Shown here: positions 61,668-64,000 of the stretch, one piece after another
Layout of the letters: every line of letters begins with the position of its first letter
Numbering within the stretch: the first letter of the stretch is position 1
Assembly: GCF_003012735.1 (NCBI RefSeq)
Contig: NZ_PXYI01000003.1
Location: 620,001 to 684,000, forward strand
Source of the DNA: Allosphingosinicella deserti
GTDB lineage: Bacteria > Pseudomonadota > Alphaproteobacteria > Sphingomonadales > Sphingomonadaceae
Direction of reading: 5' to 3'
Length of the DNA stretch: 64,000 bases
Program-made: the position numbers and the translations under genes
The notes under the pieces: model-generated
Databases searched by the model: none
The model's input: only the letters and a program-made list of their open reading frames with translations
Told to the model about the DNA's origin: nothing

Positions 61668-61879
61668 TCTTCCCCTCCCTCTACCCAGTTCAGAACGTCG
61701 CCGGGCTGGCAATCGAGCACACGGCAGATCGCATCCAGCGTCGAGAAGCGAATCGCCTTTGCCTTTCCGGTCTTGAGGATCGACAGATTGGCCGGCGTGA
61801 TTTCGACTCGCTCCGAAAGCTCGGTCAGAGTCATGCGGCGGGCGTGAAGCAGATCGTCGAGCTTGACCACGATCGCCAT
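61664..61879 (-). CDS. XRE-family helix-turn-helix regulator
   Basis: The product is 71 residues, a minimal helix-turn-helix protein of the YozG type: LLHARRMTLTELSERVEITPANLSILKTG (read in two blocks) and IRFSTLDAICRVLDCQPGDVL. It has no sensor domain. Its ATG overlaps the DUF2975 stop, and its stop overlaps the next membrane protein start, so all three genes are coupled. Such tiny XRE proteins next to DUF2975 proteins are common and control their own operon. Confidence 0.88.
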   Translation of the reverse strand: MAIVVKLDDLLHARRMTLTELSERVEITPANLSILKTGKAKAIRFSTLDAICRVLDCQPGDVLNWVEGGEE

Positions 61880-62385
61880 CAGACGGTCCCCGCCAGCTCT
61901 TCGCGCATCCGCGTGCCGTGATCGAACACGCGGGCGAGCACGAACAGCAGGATCACGGCGAGCCAGCCGGTCAGCGAGAAGGTCCAGCCAAAGGGCTCCT
62001 CCGCGATCGCGCTCGCAAATCCGAACCCGACATCGAGCAGCTGCAGGGCAAGCAGAGTCCAGGCGATGGTCTTCAGATGGCCGGCATTGTCGGCGACGAA
62101 CGGATCGCCGGCCTGAACCGTCCCGACGATCGCCTTCAGCCGGATGAGGAGCACATGCGCAAAGGGCACGCTCAGCAGGCCGATGGTCATCACCAGTCGC
62201 ACGCTCGCGAGCAGCGCGGCGGGAGAGACATCTGCGCCGCTTTGCTGAATCTTCGTCTGAACGATGTCCGCATAGCTGCCCACCAGCAGCAGCAGGAAGA
62301 ACCCTGCTGCAACCAGGTTGAGGATGATCAGCACGCGCAAGAGGGTGATGACGGCTTTCATCGCACGCGATTCCGAAACGACCAC
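61879..62385 (-). CDS. DUF2975-family membrane protein
   Basis: The product is 168 residues. The GTG at 62385 has AAGGAG eight bases upstream; the ATG at 62361 has only a weak site, so the GTG is preferred. Four hydrophobic segments are visible (ITLLRVLIILNLVAAGFFLL, LVMTIGLLSVPFAHVLLI, LLALQLLDVGFGFASAIA, WLAVILLFVLARVF). The polar loop after the first one varies. DUF2975 proteins have unknown function and pair with small XRE regulators. Its promoter region contains repeated AATATCGA motifs. Confidence 0.85.
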   Translation of the reverse strand: MVVSESRAMKAVITLLRVLIILNLVAAGFFLLLLVGSYADIVQTKIQQSGADVSPAALLASVRLVMTIGLLSVPFAHVLLIRLKAIVGTVQAGDPFVADNAGHLKTIAWTLLALQLLDVGFGFASAIAEEPFGWTFSLTGWLAVILLFVLARVFDHGTRMREELAGTV

Positions 62386-62403
62386 TACTCTAGCTCCTTA
62401 CCG

Positions 62404-62439
62404 AATATCGATGCCTTCTATATCGAAAATCAATATCGA
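62404..62439. promoter_or_regulatory. Three direct ATATCGA repeats between divergent regulator genes
   Basis: AATATCGA at 62404-62411, TATATCGA at 62419-62426 and AATATCGA at 62432-62439 are spaced 15 and 13 bases apart, and CAATATTG follows at 62453-62460. This AT-rich block stands out from the GC-rich surroundings. It lies between the DUF2975/XRE operon and the PadR operon. The repeats are likely binding sites for one of these regulators. Confidence 0.55.
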
Positions 62440-62553
62440 ACAAGCTGTTTATCAATATTGTCATGCGTCGACCTCATATCCACAGCCGGAGCTTGCCACG
62501 AATTGTACTGTGTGACATACACTATGCGGCACATATGATGTGGAGCACGGCAT

Positions 62554-62895
62554 TTGCCGAACGACGACGATCTGTTCGAGAAATTGCGGATCGAGCTTCG
62601 GCGCGGGTCGCTGATCCTCGCAGTGCTCGGTGCGCTGCGGGTCGAGCGCTATGGCTACACATTGCGCGCGTCACTCGAGGAAGCCGGCCTCCCGATCGAG
62701 GAAGGGGCACTCTACCCGCTGCTGCGGCGGCTTGAGGCCCAAGGCCTGCTGACCAGCGAATGGCGCGAGGAGGGCAAGCGCAACAAGCGGTTCTACCGGC
62801 TCTCCGCCGACGGGACGCGAGTGCTCGGCCAGCTTCTCGAAGAATGGAATTCTATTTCCGACTCGATCCTTCGTCTTACCGAAAGGAAGCAGTGA
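62554..62895 (+). CDS. PadR-family transcriptional regulator
   Basis: The product is 113 residues. The start is TTG at 62554, with TGGAG at 62541-62545; an in-frame TGA at 62536 excludes a much earlier start. The PadR wing is seen in LRRGSLILAVLGALRVERYG, LPIEEGALYPLLRRLEAQGL and EEGKRNKRFYRLSADG, with a short C-terminal dimerisation helix. PadR proteins repress transporters or membrane proteins and often their own operon. The stop overlaps the next gene start (TGATG). Confidence 0.88.
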   Translation: MPNDDDLFEKLRIELRRGSLILAVLGALRVERYGYTLRASLEEAGLPIEEGALYPLLRRLEAQGLLTSEWREEGKRNKRFYRLSADGTRVLGQLLEEWNSISDSILRLTERKQ

Positions 62896-63860
62896 TGGAC
62901 CTCCTGGAGCGCTATCTCGCGGCCATTCGCCGCAATCTCCCGCAGGGGAAGGCCGACGACATCGTCGCCGAGCTCGCCGACGATCTTCACAGCCGGCGGG
63001 AGGAACGCGAGGACCGGCTCGGCCGCGGGCTGACGGAGGACGAAACCAGCGTCATGCTGCGTGATTTCGGGCATCCCCTCGTGATCGCCGCGCGCTATCG
63101 TCCGCATCAATACCTGATCGGCCCGCAGACTTACCCCTTCTACATGTTCACGATGAAAATCGTGCTCGCGGTCGGCGCGTCATTGCTAACCGGGCTGAGC
63201 CTGATCGGCCTGGTGTTAGGCGATCGCACCGCCTTCCAAACGCTGGCGCGGGCCAGCGACGATCTCTGGTCGTTCTTCTTTCTTGCCGTAACACTGGTGA
63301 CGATCGTGTTCGCGGTGCTGGAACGCAATCACTTCCCCGCGGACCATCTGCGCCGCTGGACTCCGAAGCAGCTGCCCGACGTGTTCGACCGGCCGAAAAG
63401 CCAATGGGAGGCGGCCCTGGAAGTCGGGTTCGGCATTGCCTTCCTGCTGTGGTGGACCGGCTTCGTCGGCTTTCCTGATTTCGGGATGCACGATCAGGTG
63501 CGCATCGTTTCTGCGCCGATCTGGACGGATTTCCATCTGCCGATCCTGCTCCTTGCCGTCGCGCAGCTCGCGCTCGCGCTCCTCACTTTGGTCCGGCCGC
63601 GCTGGAAGACCGCCCGCGCGATCCTCACGATCGCACTCTCGATCGCCGCGCTCGCAATCATCGCCGGGCTCTACCGCGCTGGAAGCTGGGTGATTGTGAC
63701 GCCCGCCAGCGTCGATGCCCGAGAGGCGACGGCGATCGCCGACTCCCTCGATCTCGCCGTCCGCATCGCGCTGATCGTCGTCGCAGTGATGATGGTGCTG
63801 CAGGCGCTTGGCGAGCTGTGGAAGCTGCTCCGACCCAAGCTGGCCGCAGCCGGCATCTGA
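62895..63860 (+). CDS. Membrane protein with PadR-linked permease-prefix-like N-terminus
   Basis: The product is 321 residues from the ATG at 62895, which overlaps the PadR stop; the longer frame upstream is discarded. The N-terminal 90 residues are soluble and start MDLLERYLAAIRRNLPQGKA, with AELADDLHSRREER. This resembles the HAAS/permease-prefix domain that accompanies PadR regulators. Six hydrophobic segments follow (for example IVLAVGASLLTGLSLIGLVL and AAVAQ-like LLLAVAQLALALLTLV). The substrate is unknown. Pairing with PadR suggests a regulator-membrane-protein module. Confidence 0.83.
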   Translation: MDLLERYLAAIRRNLPQGKADDIVAELADDLHSRREEREDRLGRGLTEDETSVMLRDFGHPLVIAARYRPHQYLIGPQTYPFYMFTMKIVLAVGASLLTGLSLIGLVLGDRTAFQTLARASDDLWSFFFLAVTLVTIVFAVLERNHFPADHLRRWTPKQLPDVFDRPKSQWEAALEVGFGIAFLLWWTGFVGFPDFGMHDQVRIVSAPIWTDFHLPILLLAVAQLALALLTLVRPRWKTARAILTIALSIAALAIIAGLYRAGSWVIVTPASVDAREATAIADSLDLAVRIALIVVAVMMVLQALGELWKLLRPKLAAAGI

Positions 63861-63864
63861 TCGT

Positions 63865-64000
63865 TCAGGAACGGGGTCGCAACGGTCGCGCTGCGACCCC
63901 GGTCTTGGTCATCACGACTGGGCGGATCGTTCCGTCCACCTCGAAGGTCAGCGGCTCGATCGCGAGTTCGCGGTGATTGCCGTCGTTCGTGTCGAGCGGC
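63865..64000 (-). CDS. C-terminus of a GH43-like protein (partial at the right edge)
   Basis: Reading the minus strand, the stop is TGA at 63867-63865. The last 44 residues start with PLDTNDGNHRELAIEPLTFE and end in TGVAARPLRPRS; VDGTIRPVVMTKTGV lies between. The GNHR-x-L and D-G-T-I-x-P-V pattern is that of the C-terminal end of many family-43 arabinofuranosidase/xylosidase proteins. The fragment has no start in the window, and a hairpin (63873-63900) lies in its last codons. It extends the carbohydrate locus to the right. Confidence 0.6.
   Translation of the reverse strand, partial: PLDTNDGNHRELAIEPLTFEVDGTIRPVVMTKTGVAARPLRPRS

Overview
The window is a GC-rich bacterial chromosome segment with dense, mostly Sphingomonadales-like gene content. 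The pointers are the order rph-rdgB-hemW, long TonB-dependent receptors next to flavin-dependent halogenases and glycoside hydrolases, a GntR/sodium-solute symporter pair, and two BIME-like hairpin repeats. This placement is inferred from gene content and style, not from a marker gene. No integrase, transposase, CRISPR array or rRNA was seen. One tRNA is present, tRNA-Arg(TCG).

Region 1-8.05 kb is a tight six-gene plus-strand operon whose products I cannot assign to any family with confidence. It holds two related proteins (A, 5'-truncated by the window edge, and A'), three clear paralogues (C1, C2, C3) and one singleton (B). It is the best candidate for an undescribed system. Its products carry no signal peptides or convincing membrane spans, so it looks like a cytoplasmic multi-subunit assembly.

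Region 8.2-14 kb holds a secreted cupin, a PoxB-type pyruvate oxidase on the minus strand, and a phage-shock (psp) locus with pspA, pspB, pspC and small membrane proteins. Two sigma-54-type -24/-12 promoters in this locus are each preceded by the same 16-bp element. A GFA-family protein and a histidine-phosphatase lipoprotein follow.

Region 14.2-20.6 kb encodes a branched-chain 2-oxoacid dehydrogenase complex (E1 alpha, E1 beta, E2; no E3 in view). An AceE/transketolase-like protein follows. Region 20.8-30.7 kb is housekeeping: a class A penicillin-binding protein; a minus-strand run rsmI-yraN-hydrolase-FAD oxidoreductase; an LpoA-like lipoprotein; and rph-rdgB-hemW. Two copies of a repeat lie between these genes, and hemW seems to have gained an N-terminal extension from repeat-like DNA.

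Region 30.7-39.8 kb has a sugar symporter divergent from a GntR regulator, then an ArsR/SRPBCC/DUF1801 stress-type operon with a visible operator. An AAC(3)-family acetyltransferase, a solitary TonB receptor, a Dabb protein, a glyoxalase-fold protein and the tRNA follow.

Region 39.8-58.7 kb is a carbohydrate-utilisation locus. A minus-strand operon runs TonB receptor, halogenase, halogenase, alpha-galactosidase (GH27), beta-galactosidase-type GH2, behind a LacI-type operator. Beside it are a GH5-like enzyme, an aldose 1-epimerase, a GH43 enzyme and a second TonB receptor. Together they would take up and dismantle a galactose-containing glycan, possibly galactomannan or arabinogalactan. Region 58.8-64 kb has a GNAT, an M20 peptidase, two small regulator/membrane-protein operons (XRE/DUF2975 and PadR/permease-like), and the C-terminus of another GH43-like protein at the right edge.
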